A stretch of DNA of 64,000 nt from Mytilinidion resinicola (lineage: Eukaryota > Ascomycota > Dothideomycetes > Mytilinidiales > Mytilinidiaceae). Position numbers and translations under genes: made by a program. This document shows, in pieces, positions 53,732 through 64,000 of the stretch; within the stretch, counting starts at the first letter, position 1; the number at the start of each line of letters is the position of its first letter. The stretch is from NCBI RefSeq assembly GCF_010093595.1, contig NW_022985455.1, forward strand, positions 412,898 through 476,897, in the 5' to 3' direction. A model generated the notes under the pieces. It did no database searches and was not told the origin of the DNA. It saw only the letters and a list, made by a program, of their open reading frames with translations.

Positions 53732-54751
53732 CTAGATTCGAGCGTAGAAAGGGACATCTAGTTCAGCCGTTGCCAGCAGGCCGTAATGATCAGTTACCCA
53801 TTCTTCACATCCCATGTCTCGCATGTCCTGCCTCTTGTCATCGGCAACCTTGATTCCCACTCCTATTCTGTGTAGTGCCGTTACCTTCACCAAACCACAG
53901 TAGAGGACCTTATCCATCCTGCTGCACCCAAATTTATCCTTCATCCACTGCGGTACTTGTTGGCCCCATGTGTAGCCCTCTTCGGAGTCCTCCACTCCTC
54001 CAAGTTCTAAGTAGGCATCCTTTAGCTCATTCTCTGAATGGAGTGTCCGGTCAAAAGGCTGAATAGCATTGAGATCCCCCGCGAGTAGTGCTGCGTGCAC
54101 GTGTGGTTCGTGCAAGTATCTGGCGGCAGAGGCAAGCTGTAAGGGCCGGACCGGAGGCTCTGCTACGAGGGACTCTAGGTGCGTGTTACACAGTCGCAAT
54201 ACCCTCGCGTCTCCACTCGATTCATCGTGCAGGGAAATGTCTACGAACAGCCCATCACGCTCGAATTTGGTTACCCAAGGCACCCGGAATAGCCGCGAGA
54301 CCCGCAGTTTCCTATCCACGAAGGTCGTTGTGCCATACATAGGACCATTCCAGCTCCTTTCGTCGATGTCAGTAAGGAAGAAGCGTTTCTGGATCCAGCT
54401 GCTAGCTCGTATTTGCGCCATATCGGACTGGCCCATCTCTTGGAGGAATATGACGATCGGATGGGACGCCGGCACACTGGAAACGAGGCTCTCGAGATGC
54501 TCTAGGGCCGCTGCCATGCGTGCCTCCGCTCCGCCAGTCAGGATGTCAATGTTCCAAGTGATCAGGCATATGGATGAGGCTTTAGCGCTGCCAGAAGCTA
54601 TGGTGGGTGGGTGTTCCTGCCAGCTTGCCCCTTCATAGCCCCAGTAGGATTGGGCCTTTGGCTGGTAGTGAGAGTCATCGAGTACTTGGGCGGGGGGCTC
54701 TGCGAGCTTTGCGGCCAACGTAGCTTCGATAGATCCGGCTTTGGCAGACAT
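53732..54751 (-). CDS. endonuclease/exonuclease/phosphatase family protein, TDP2-like
   Basis: A 339-residue single-exon protein with all four TDP2-type motifs in order: LITWNID (near residue 65), IFLQEMGQ, LAGDLNAI, and WVTDHYGLLA near the C-terminus. These supply the Asn, Glu, Asp-Asn and Asp-His residues of the Mg-dependent phosphodiesterase fold. TDP2 removes topoisomerase II peptides from 5' DNA ends. Fungal proteins of this type are often annotated only as EEP-domain, so the exact substrate is not claimed. There is no signal peptide. The ATG at 54751 precedes MSAKAGSIEATLAAKLAEPP, a plausible disordered head. Confidence 0.87.
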   Translation of the reverse strand: MSAKAGSIEATLAAKLAEPPAQVLDDSHYQPKAQSYWGYEGASWQEHPPTIASGSAKASSICLITWNIDILTGGAEARMAAALEHLESLVSSVPASHPIVIFLQEMGQSDMAQIRASSWIQKRFFLTDIDERSWNGPMYGTTTFVDRKLRVSRLFRVPWVTKFERDGLFVDISLHDESSGDARVLRLCNTHLESLVAEPPVRPLQLASAARYLHEPHVHAALLAGDLNAIQPFDRTLHSENELKDAYLELGGVEDSEEGYTWGQQVPQWMKDKFGCSRMDKVLYCGLVKVTALHRIGVGIKVADDKRQDMRDMGCEEWVTDHYGLLATAELDVPFYARI

Positions 54752-55135
54752 GATGTATAGTACTAGGATACAAGACTGTGTACGAAGTATATTGGAGTGT
54801 CACTGATTTAAGTCCGATCGAGAATCTGACCGAGGGGTAGGCAAACCATAGTGAACGACTTTTAAACTCGCCAGACAACGCCCACTGCCGATACCTAGAA
54901 GCGATTACCAGCATACTTTCTTCGCAGTCGTCATTACTAACTCCGGCAGTGAGCGGCACAGATTGATGTGGCAGGGATGGGATCATACAGCCCTACGATT
55001 TGGCGACTTGAGGGTTCACCTTGCCGCTTGACCACTTCTACCACGACTTCGTCATAACATCAATTCCTCCATGCCACGACCGCCGTATTCTCTCGCCACC
55101 GCCTGAGGTGGGCCCGTGGCCTTCCTACAGCGACA
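54752..55135. other. shared upstream region of the TDP2-like and CAP10 genes
   Basis: 384-base region between divergent starts. No motif stands out. Confidence 0.5.
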
Positions 55136-58100
55136 ATGGACGCGCAGAAGCTGATCTCATCCATGTGCGTATCACGTCCTGCCCACCAAAAGCTGTCCAC
55201 CGTGAACTGACCACCTCCAGCGGCCTTGTTGCCGGCCTGGTATTCCTCCCCGGCCTTGTCCGTACCTCGTTCGCCATCGACCGTCCAATACACTCGTCAA
55301 TCGTAGTACTCGCCGTCTGTGGAGCTTGTATAATTGGGTTGGACCGAACGCGCGCCTTAAAGGATACCAAATCGCACCGACACCGCTATGGGCCCATACC
55401 CCTGGAAGACGCGAGTGATCGGCGCATATCGGGCAATAGATCAGTACACGGTGAAGAGAATGGGAGCAAGCAATCGCCGCTGTCCAGCTTGAGACGGCTG
55501 CGTCTTGTCTTTCTCATTCTTGTTGGCGCTCTCTGCGCCCGTGTAGAAGTGCTGCATCAGGTCGCCAAAGGAGTCCAATGCACTCGTGGGAGCTACCAAG
55601 TATGCCTCTAATATGTAGGGCTTTATGGCTACTCTGCTAATCCTCTGAAGCCATTTCTACCATTTCTTCTAGCCGTGTACGATTTCGCTATTATCCGTCG
55701 GCATCGTCAGGAATGGAAGCCCGATGAAGAGCAAAATGGGAGCCCATTCAAGCAAGTGTTTGCTCGCCTCTCTAGACATCGGTACATGCTGGTCTTGTCT
55801 ACTCTGCTTCTAGGCTTGTGTAGCTCGCTCGAGTTGTCGGCAACTGCACCGCCATCCTCGACTTACATATGCGCTACAACGTTACCAACATTCACTCTAG
55901 TGCCCGCGATCCAGCTTCTTGGATTGTTCCTGGACGCCTTGATATTTGTACTAGTGTTCCATATCCTTGATCTGGGTTCAGATTCTCCGCAGTCTAATGT
56001 CAATGCGCCTCGGATCATAGGCTGGGCCTTCCTTGTGAGATTGTCCAGATGACAGCTCGTAATCATTGACTGACACCTAAACTGTAGCTGTCTGCTGTCG
56101 TGTGGACCATTATTGGGGCTTTAGTCTTCTTTGTAAGCCCCGACGATCGCCACTGGATTCTCACCCCAGATAGAACCTATCTCTGGAGTCTGTTCAACCT
56201 TACCCTAGCCGTTTGTATTACGGTGTTATTTGCTGTTTCCGTAGTAAGTGATTCTCAAATCATCATACCCCGGTCATTAGCTTCTGTGCATTCTTCTGCC
56301 ACTGCTTGTGGTCTTTTTCGATACTCTTCAGGTGTCATCCTGTTCAAACTGCCACCGGTACGAATAAGCTTACAGGCACCACCGTTCGAGGTGGCCTGAT
56401 GAGTTAATTAAACCTTGACATGATGGGCTTTCGTCTCCCTCCTGTGTTTGAAAGCGTGTTGAGACACCATGACACTGGCAAGGAACTGTACACAGACGGC
56501 ATCGTAGATAGTACACTGCTAACGCTATAGGCTTCCCGTTCACGACCGGTATCATTCTCCTTTCTGGTTGTTTTCACATTAACAGGGATGACTGCATTGA
56601 CATCGGACTGGAGCCAGCACATTCAAAATCTGGGCTTCTCTGACAAGTTGAACTTCGTCTTCGTGATTACAATATTCGTCGCTGATATTCTCTACGCGGT
56701 TATTGAGATGTCTGCTGAGAACCGCTCGCGGTCCTCGATGAAGAATATGTCGGGTGTGCCTGGTTGGTTTCTCTTTTCGATTGCAGGCCTCCTCATTTTC
56801 CGGCTGTTGTTCGGAAATCCCTATCTCAGCCAACCAAGCTCTCATCCGATTGATACTCTAATTGGGAGGGCGCGTTCTCAGCACGACCTGTGGAAAAAGC
56901 AGGCGTCTTCCTCAAAATCGCTGTCGGATGCCGTAGCGGTCTACCGCCAACGATATCACCGGAATCCGCCCCCGCAATTCGATATCTGGTATAATTATGC
57001 CACCTCTCGGTCCTCCTTAGTTATTGACGACTACGATAACATTTATAATGATCTCTTACCTTATTGGTCCCTGTCACCCGCTGAAATACGTCAAAGAACC
57101 TGGGAGATTATAGCAAATCCTTGGAGTGATGCTGGTGGCGTTCACGTCAGAGCAGGATCGCTTGAGATTAGTGCCAATATGCCAGGAACGCACAGGTGGA
57201 TGGTCGACGGCGTCACTCATATTATGGAGAAATTTGCAGAGTGGCTTCCGGATATGGACCTTGCATTCAACCTAAATGACGAAGCACGGGTAACAGTACC
57301 TTTCGAAGTCCTTGAAGCGCTGAAAGTAACATCATCGAGAGCTGCTCAATCAAAGACGCCAGGTGTAGTTGGGTTCAGCAATGAGAGATCTTCTGGGTGG
57401 GCCCCGATTCCCGAGCAGCCTATTGCAGAATCGCGCTTCCAACAGCGCTCTTTTCAGCGGACATTCTATGGGTTTGGAGCTGTGGGTTGTCCGCCTTCTT
57501 CAAGAGCTCAAAAGGAAAGATTATGGAATGTCAAAGACCTGTGTACAACGTGTGCAGCCCCGCACTCATTAGGCTACTTCCTCTCCAATTGGACTTTGTC
57601 AGCGTCCGTCTGCCACCAACCCGACCTCGCTGACCTGCACGGGCTGAATCTCTCACCCGCTGCCTTCAAAGGCTCCTACGATCTCATGCCTATGTTCAGT
57701 CAGAGCAAGCCGGCCGGCTACAACGACATCCTCTACCCTTCAGCTTGGAATTACATGGACAAAGTCAAATATGCCCCTTCCCCTGAATTTCCGGATCCTC
57801 CATTCTCCAACAAAGAGAATACCATTTTCTGGCGTGGTGCTACTTCTGAGGGTGTTTCCGCCGGCAGTGGCGTCTGGAAGGGAATGGCACGCCAGCGCCT
57901 AGTGCACCTCGCCAACAATGCTACCACTCCCCAGCTCGTCCTCCTCCCTCAGCCACGCACGAACAAGCCGACCTACATAATGCTTGAACCTACTAGTGTC
58001 GCCGCAATCCTCAATTCGTCCATCCGCCTCGTCGACGGCATCGCCCGCTGCGGTGGCCGCGATTGTCCGGACCAAACGAATGAGTTTGGGGGAAGCGCTC

Positions 58101-58525
58101 CTCGCTCGGACTTCCAGCACCACTGGCACTACCGATTCCTCGTCGATGCAGACGGCGCAGGGTTCTCAGGACGCTTCCTCCCGTTTCTCCAGAGTGGGAG
58201 CGTGCCGTTCAAAACGGCATTGTTCAGGGAGTGGTACGAGGGCCGTTTGACAGCGTGGCGGCATTTCGTCCCGCTTGATTTGCGCCTGCATGGGCTATGG
58301 AGCACCCTGGCGTATTTTGCGGGGGTGGACGGTCGGAGCATCGGAGGGAGAGTGGGCAAGTGGGAAGCAAGAGCTAAAGAGGCAGAGGACATCGCGGAGA
58401 ATGGCCGGAAGTGGGCGAATACTGTGCTGAGGAAAGAGGACATGGAAATATACTTCTTCCGGCTATTGTTGGAGTGGGGAAGGTTGACGGATGATCGGAG
58501 GGATGAGCTAGGATTCTCGGTGTAG
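55136..58525 (+). CDS. CAP10-type glycosyltransferase (GT90) with multi-pass N-terminal region
   Basis: Supported exons are 55136-55164, 55221-55599, 55651-56034, 56088-56243 and 56586-58525. Two short internal exons (56332-56357, 56455-56510) make all phases agree (989 residues) but are tentative. The N-terminal 300 residues hold several hydrophobic segments (GLVAGLVFLPGLV, LRLVFLILVGALC, VVWTIIGALVFFV). After another segment at FVFVITIFVADILYAVI comes a luminal region with VYRQRYHRNPPPQFDIWYN, typical of CAP10 proteins. The GT90 domain follows, with WRGATSEG, FRFLVDADG-like HYRFLVDADGAGFSGRF and LFREWYEGRLTAWRHFVPLD. Cryptococcus Cap10/Cap59 relatives xylosylate or build surface glycans in the Golgi. 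The acceptor here is unknown. It is convergent with the FAD enzyme. Confidence 0.82.
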
Positions 58526-58680
58526 GTGTTTTGAAAACATTCCATACACCTATCTACAGCTGCCGAAAGTAACTTCACGGTTATTTGCAATTTCATGAAC
58601 TTCCAACACGTCCTACTTTTGAAACTACTATGAAGTACTACCAGCAACGGCATGAAAGCGCACACGGCCCAGATTGTCCC

Positions 58681-60558
58681 TTAATCTTTGATGTTATTCT
58701 CCTCCCTCCATATCAACCGCTCTTGGTCGACGACACCAGGTCCACGGTAGACACTCCCATAAACCCCACTGGCCCAATCTTTGCCAACACCTTCCTTCGT
58801 CGCCTTCCTCCTATACCATTTCCCGTAGGCAAGCAGATAGTAGAGACGAAAGCTCAACAAAGCGAACTTGTCACGTTCCAGATCTGCCGGATACGTCGCT
58901 CCGAGATCTACAGCTGCCGCGATACCGCTGATAACGGCTACTTCATGCGCATTTACCAACGTCCACGCTGCCGCAAACCGTGTATGGCGTCGGCCCTGCA
59001 GAAGCCACATCCAGGGCACCACGAAGAGGTTATGGGTGAAAGAGTGGCAGAGTTGGTGCCACCAGTCCTTCCGGATGATTTTGCTCTCGTCAATTTCGTC
59101 GATTGACCACAGGTGGCCATCGCGGTGCTTATTGAGGAAGATGGTCTGAAATACGTGGCGCTCGAATGGTACCTCCGGGGGAAACTGTGCTTGATAGTTG
59201 GTGCAGTCGAAGCACATTTCTAGCTTCGTTAGGTCGGCTGGGTACTGCTTGATGTAGTACATAGGCTTGAAGGACTCCCGGGCCATTTCGACGCGCGTTG
59301 TTTGGTCTACGCCAGAGAGTGTGGAGACCGCTTGCTCATCGTTATAGAAGTTCTCGTAGTGGCGCTTCATGTAGTCACTGTCCCAGTGCGTGACGGTGAT
59401 GTCGTCTGCGAATTTGGCAGAACCAAGAACTTTCTTCTCTCGGAAGCTTGCGGTGGATTCCAGAATGCGTTCTGCAGTATCGGCCCTGTGAACTGCCAGC
59501 TTAGTTTACACCTTCTTGCACATCATTTCAAGAACTCACAAGACACAGAGCACTATTTCGTCGTAGTGCTCCTCGAACTCCTGCGCACTCGAATCGGCAT
59601 TGCTATCTGCGTCCTCTGAAACCCAGGAGCTATTCGGGTTGTGGTCATCTGATTTCGGCGTACGCTTTATCATGCGGACAACAACGCCGTTTTTGTCTCT
59701 TTTCATCACCCGCGCGAGCTCGGTTGAGAGACGAACCTTGACGCCATTTACAATCAGGCTTTTTCTCCAATCCTCATAGAAGTCACTGAAGTTCGGAAAG
59801 ACGACCATGGGAGGCAGGTTGCTGGCGACGCTCAACTTATCCCCTGGATACCACATGCCATACGTGGGGCTCGTACACAGCCGCTCTAGGATGATGCTCG
59901 GGACCTCTGGCGTGTAGTTGCCCGTTCCAAGGAAGAGCGCAACCATGGGCAGCACAATCGTGTTCGAGAATTCGTCCGAGAAGCGGAATATTTTCATCAG
60001 GTATTTGATGGGTACCATAGCGAAGAATACCTCAAACCAGCGAATTATGGACAGCATTGTCTTGAATCTTTTGATCTCTTTTTGGTGACGAGCGAGCAGC
60101 GAAGTCGGGTACACATTTGACCAGAAGGCATCGTCTTTACCAAACGAGACCTATGCAGTGAGTTGGGAGTTTTTTGAAGAATGGATGTTGTAGCTTACCT
60201 GCAACTTCACTGGATCCGCGTGATGGCCCTGACGAGCAAACATAGTCATAGTGTGGTGGAAGATAAAGCTTCCACCTTGTACACCCTGGTTCATCCAACT
60301 AGCTCCATGTCTTTCCTTGTCTAGAGGGATAGAAAAGGCTTGCCCTCCGCAGTAGTTTTCAGCGTCGATGATAGTTACGTCAAACTTGTCGGGATGCTCG
60401 GCAAGATGATGTGCGCAAGACATTCCTGTAAGAAGTAAATATTAGCCATACACTGTTAGCGAGAGTATTGAAAGTAATGAGTATGTACCAGCAGCTCCAG
60501 CTCCTACAATCAATACTTTCTTCCTCCCGGTGCCATCCTTTCCAGATTGGGATGCCAT
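58681..60558 (-). CDS. FAD-dependent amine-oxidase-like oxidoreductase
   Basis: Exons 60558-60489, 60425-60199, 60150-59540 and 59485-58681 join in frame to 570 residues; the introns are 48-63 bases. The dinucleotide-binding motif VLIVGAGAAG-MSCAHHLAE spans the first junction. It is followed by FDVTIIDAENYCGGQAFSIP, the glutamate/aspartate and GG of the FAD fold, and by GASWMNQGVQGG. The C-terminal part (DDITVTHWDSDYMKRHYENF; HTRFAAAWTLVNAHEVAVIS) fits the NAD(P)-binding/amine-oxidase-like family found near fungal secondary-metabolite genes, but no such backbone gene is present. It lacks a signal peptide. An HDGHLWSIDE-like segment precedes the last catalytic lobe. Substrate unknown. Confidence 0.85.
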
Positions 60559-61322
60559 GTTCGTAGTTGGGAGAAGGGAATCTGATGGACGCATGAGAAA
60601 CCGTGTCGACACCACAACTTTGGACAAGGTATAGCTTGATGGAAAACTGCCATTGCGATGGGTCTATGGTATCGATCTATATATGTGACTCGTGGATGGC
60701 AGAAACAAGTGCGTCATGACAAAGGAGTGGCTTGGTACTTGCGCGATCCCCCGACGAAATCGCCCGTCTAGATCGCAGATTAACGAGCCAATCGGCCAAT
60801 CAACGTCATGGATCGAACAACACTAATCCTAGAGGTACCACCGGAGGTACAATACGCTGGAGCACTCATACGGTGACAGACTTATACTTACAAGCCAACC
60901 CCCTCGTCGTATTTAGAAGAGGTCAGATCATGTGAGAGACGTTCGTCGCAACTCTGGCCTGTAGCGTCTCCTTTCTTGAACTCGATAGGTATAGGTATAT
61001 GTGCCGCTTTCGTGCCACTATCATGCGTGCTTCAACACACGTCCAACAATACGAGCAAGGTAGAGGCTCATCATTCCAGACAATACAAAAACTTGATAGG
61101 TCATGTCAGATGGAGCACTACAGAGAAGGATGGGCGCCGAACCCGCGTGGCCGAATGCTTCCAAGAGAAAGAATCCCTTCGTGAAACCGTAATGAAAGTT
61201 CCCTGACTCTAGAACCGGCACTGTACCCTAGAGTTCGGTTACGCGTATGACAACCAAGACAGCTTTGCTTGGGGATATTGGTCGCGAAAAATAACAGGCA
61301 CAGCTTGCCCACTATGCAAGCT
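60559..61322. other. intergenic stretch, no gene seen
   Basis: Upstream of the FAD enzyme and downstream of the membrane protein gene. Short frames only. Confidence 0.4.
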
Positions 61323-63253
61323 TCATGTCCTCCCAACGGTAATGTCTACGCTCCCTGACATTGTGTCGAACTCCAATTTACTGTTCCCGCTTCCCTTCTT
61401 TGCCTTCACCGTCTTGCCCGTGTATCCACCTCCAAGATGGATGATCTCCACGTCTTCTCCATGAAGGCTAAGGCTCCCGCTGCGGGTTCCCCCATGGATA
61501 GCGCCCTCCCACTCCTGGGGATACCCCAGCACCATGGCCCCAGATAATCCTTTGTGCGAGCTTGTGAGTCTTGATATAGTCGTGCCAGAATTCTTGTAGG
61601 GAGCTTGCAAGGTTAATCTCGTCATTCCCGATCTCGTGTTTGTATAAAGAGTTGACGGGCCAGCGTCAGCTTCGAACGGGATTATATCGGCCGTAATAGA
61701 TCCTGTACCAACTTCAATATCGGTGGAAGAACCATGGATCAACACTGCCGAAACTAAGCCGGTTTTGGAGTTGATAGTAGTCTTGTAGTCCCGGGCCGGT
61801 ATATCAAAAGTGTCGAATTTTACTTTCACGAGCCCAGAGAGAGACTCCGCGCGAAAAACAGCAGGAGCTAGATGGTCGTTGTCTGCCTCCTTCGGCTCTA
61901 CATCCACAGTAATGGCGCCGCTCTTAGTCTTTATGGATAGGAGGTCCTTGAGAGCGTAAGTACCGCTCACAGCTCCAGACCCAATGTCAATCGTAATCTC
62001 CCTAGATTCAAAAGGACGGGCATCAAGGGATCCTGCGTTGAGCTGAATAGTGGTTTTATCCGTTACTCCCTTTCGAGAGATCAGCATAGCTACAGGGGTA
62101 GTCATCTGAATAGACACTTACAAAGTTGACACCGTCATAAATGTTTACTGACAAGTGATGGGCATGAATCCCAAGCTTCTTCAGACGCACGCCTGATGAG
62201 ACGTAGAGATAGAACTCGATTCGCAAGCAAACCGAGCTGCGGTACGCGTCAGTCTCTTTCAAAACTGGTTCCTTGATTGTGAATTCTGTATCGGTTTTGA
62301 TGTATCGCAACTCATCTATCTCAACGAAGTCCGGCGTTGCCATGATAAGGTTGCCAGCCAAGCCACTTTTTTGGCCTTTCGGCGCTTTCATCACATGTAA
62401 AGTCCCTGAAATGGTGCCAAGCTTGTATTTGGGATCGGACAGAAGTTCTTGAATGGAAAAAGAACGTGGCGTGCCAAAATCAAACTCCTCGCTCGTGGTG
62501 TGGAACTTAGATGTGCAGTAGGGCGGCCAGTCCACAATATCTTTTGGTGCATCAGGAGCATGGGCTTCCTAACCACCATCAGTAAAACAACTGGTGTGTT
62601 ACGTGTATAAAGTTTTGATGAAATAGAGAAACATTTAATGAGTTGACATAGCTTTCTGGATTTGAATTCACTCGCTGCCTTACCTTCCGCATAATCGTGC
62701 CACTAATAAGGCAAGCAGCCACTACAGCAGCGCATATCAAAAGAAGTATTTTCAAGAGTCGGCCAGAAAAATAACTTCGTACGTGCTGAGGGTACTTTCG
62801 GTAGGAGCTGTATTCGAATGACTCCCGAGAGCCACCCATATCCTGGGGGGGATGTTGAGCCCTGAGCAGTGGTGTTGCTGGCACAGTGCTCGCAGTCTCA
62901 TTGGGGACATGCTCGTTCCGCATGGTGCTGTAGGTCATATGCTGATTGGATGTCCCTTCGTAGTATGCTGGGGGAGGTTGGTCCGACTCCATTTGACGCA
63001 TTAACGGCGAACTTTCGTCTGAGCTGCCCCATGGCTGTAGCATTCTCTGGAAGACTGGGGATGTCGAAGAGTTGCCAGTTGAGGCTTCCAAGTCAGCCTC
63101 ACTCGCCTTCGATAGTGATCGATGTTCCGAACTAGCAACATCAATGTAAACGTCCCGAGGGTGAAGCCTGTCTGAGAAGTAGCCGTCTGTCGGACTGTAC
63201 TCATCGGAGAAGGATTCTCGGTCTGAGTCATCGTGGTGCGGCCGGTAAGCCAT
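61323..63253 (-). CDS. single-pass membrane protein with a repetitive beta-rich C-terminal domain
   Basis: Exons 63253-62684, 62568-62122 and 62069-61323 keep frame for 587 residues. Residues 1-165 are polar and Ser/Asp/Pro-rich (SDRESFSDEYSPTDGYFSD). One strongly hydrophobic helix follows (RLLKILLLICAAVVAACLIS). The remainder, presumably extracellular or luminal, contains KFHTTSEEFDFG and LKKLGIHAHHLSVNI. It ends in a long run of alternating strands (GSGAVSGTYALKDLLSIKTK, SGAITVDVEPK, GTGSITADIIPF, SGSLSLHGEDVEII, SGSVDITVG). These S-G-x-(V/I)-x-(V/L) repeats resemble the adhesin-like solenoid of DUF4097-type proteins. A cell-surface role is inferred from topology only. The family appears frequent in Dothideomycetes (memory, unchecked). 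Confidence 0.75.
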
Positions 63254-64000
63254 TGCGATGAGAATTAACAGGAGACTTCACACAGAAAGGTCGAGGGTGG
63301 AGTCCAGAAAGTCGATACCAGGCAACAGGATATTTGAAGAGTGAGGAAGCTTCGTAAGACGAACGTATGCACGCGTTAAAGCTTCGATTCCATTGGTGTA
63401 GATACTCCAGTCTAACGCGCCAAGCAGCATCCTTGAAGGGAAATGCGTCACTTACTTGACTGCATGCGGCAGGCGTTTATTCTTCCTAAGAGCTCGCATA
63501 CGAACTCTGGAATGGCACAACTACACAGGATTTGGTAGCCTATCGCATGATTGGCCAAACTCATATAGTTTCTAGTATTAATGCTCACAAGCTTATATTG
63601 TGGGGCTTGCTGTGCGCGATATCCACGTTTTGTGTACTGGGAGGTCAGCAACACTGACTTCTAACATGCTGTATCATCAAGCACAGCGCCCACATATTGA
63701 GTTCCGGCTACTGTCTGCCTGAGAAGTCACGTGCGGCGCGAAACACCATGCACAAATCAAGTGCCGAGCAACAATAGACGCTGAGTGCTTGAGCAGAGTC
63801 GCAACCGCGCAACACTTATTGAACACGTTCAAACCTCATAATCATTTCGTTCGAATAGATTTATTCCACCATGGAGTTCTCAATCTAGGGGGTTCGCACG
63901 TCGCTCCGTCGAGTAGGGATTTGTATATCGTGTATGCCTAGAAACGCCCTCCGAATGAATAGAGTGTGACCCAGCTCTTTCCAAAAACGCCACGCTACAG
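63254..64000. other. intergenic stretch to the window end, no gene seen
   Basis: A minus-strand frame at 63448-63654 shows no family features. A CACGTG core lies near 63728. Confidence 0.4.

Noticed and set aside
1..64000. tRNA or rRNA genes
   Set aside because: Scanned by eye for T-arm (GGTTCRANNC-like) and acceptor pairing; candidates lay inside coding exons or lacked the other arms.

Overview
The window is nuclear DNA of a filamentous ascomycete (Pezizomycotina; the gene families suggest Dothideomycetes, but the class is inference). Support comes from compact genes on both strands, many introns of about 47-65 bases with GT...AG ends and CTAAC/CTGAC-like branch sites, Zn(II)2Cys6 and MYND proteins, and single-copy fungal housekeeping genes. 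Exon joins were built by hand so that reading frame and family motifs run through. All phases given were checked arithmetically, but no transcript evidence was available.

Layout. 0-1 kb: 5' part of a sugar transporter (minus). 1.5-2.9 kb: coiled-coil protein (minus). 3.3-8.5 kb: a repeat-rich accessory stretch with a foldback inverted repeat, an interrupted lysine-rich protein gene, three minisatellites and a broken C2H2 zinc-finger gene. 8.5-10.5 kb: a GFA-fold protein and a frameshifted small gene. 10.9-14.5 kb: a 1109-residue von Willebrand A plus RBR-type ubiquitin ligase (minus). 15.4-16.7 kb: dienelactone hydrolase. 17.2-20.0 kb (minus) and 20.9-23.3 kb (plus): a divergent pair, the deubiquitinase Ubp3 and an RNF10/Mag2-like RING protein. 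24.4 kb: small unknown gene.

26.0-36.6 kb: a contiguous block of metabolic and regulatory genes. It holds a DHA1-type MFS transporter, a ketopantoate-reductase-like enzyme, a class V PLP enzyme, and a monocarboxylate-type MFS transporter that diverges from a Zn2Cys6 regulator. Two copies of a CGG-N3-CGG motif lie between the last two. It could be a small catabolic or biosynthetic cluster without a PKS or NRPS backbone gene. 36.7-39.1 kb: an unknown gene and a frameshifted membrane-protein gene.

39.9-47.2 kb: a small gene, a Crp1/Mdg1-like protein with a glycogen-binding (CBM48) domain, a 5'-truncated kinase-like (APH) remnant and the PKA regulatory subunit. 48.3-49.7 kb: a MYND gene with several frame breaks. 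51.1-54.8 kb: Vam7 (PX-SNARE), an unknown gene and a TDP2-like phosphodiesterase. 55.1-60.6 kb: a CAP10/GT90 glycosyltransferase convergent with an FAD amine-oxidase-like enzyme. 61.3-63.3 kb: a single-pass membrane protein.

The clearest overall pattern is a mosaic. Housekeeping genes are intact, while six accessory loci between them are frame-broken, interrupted or truncated.
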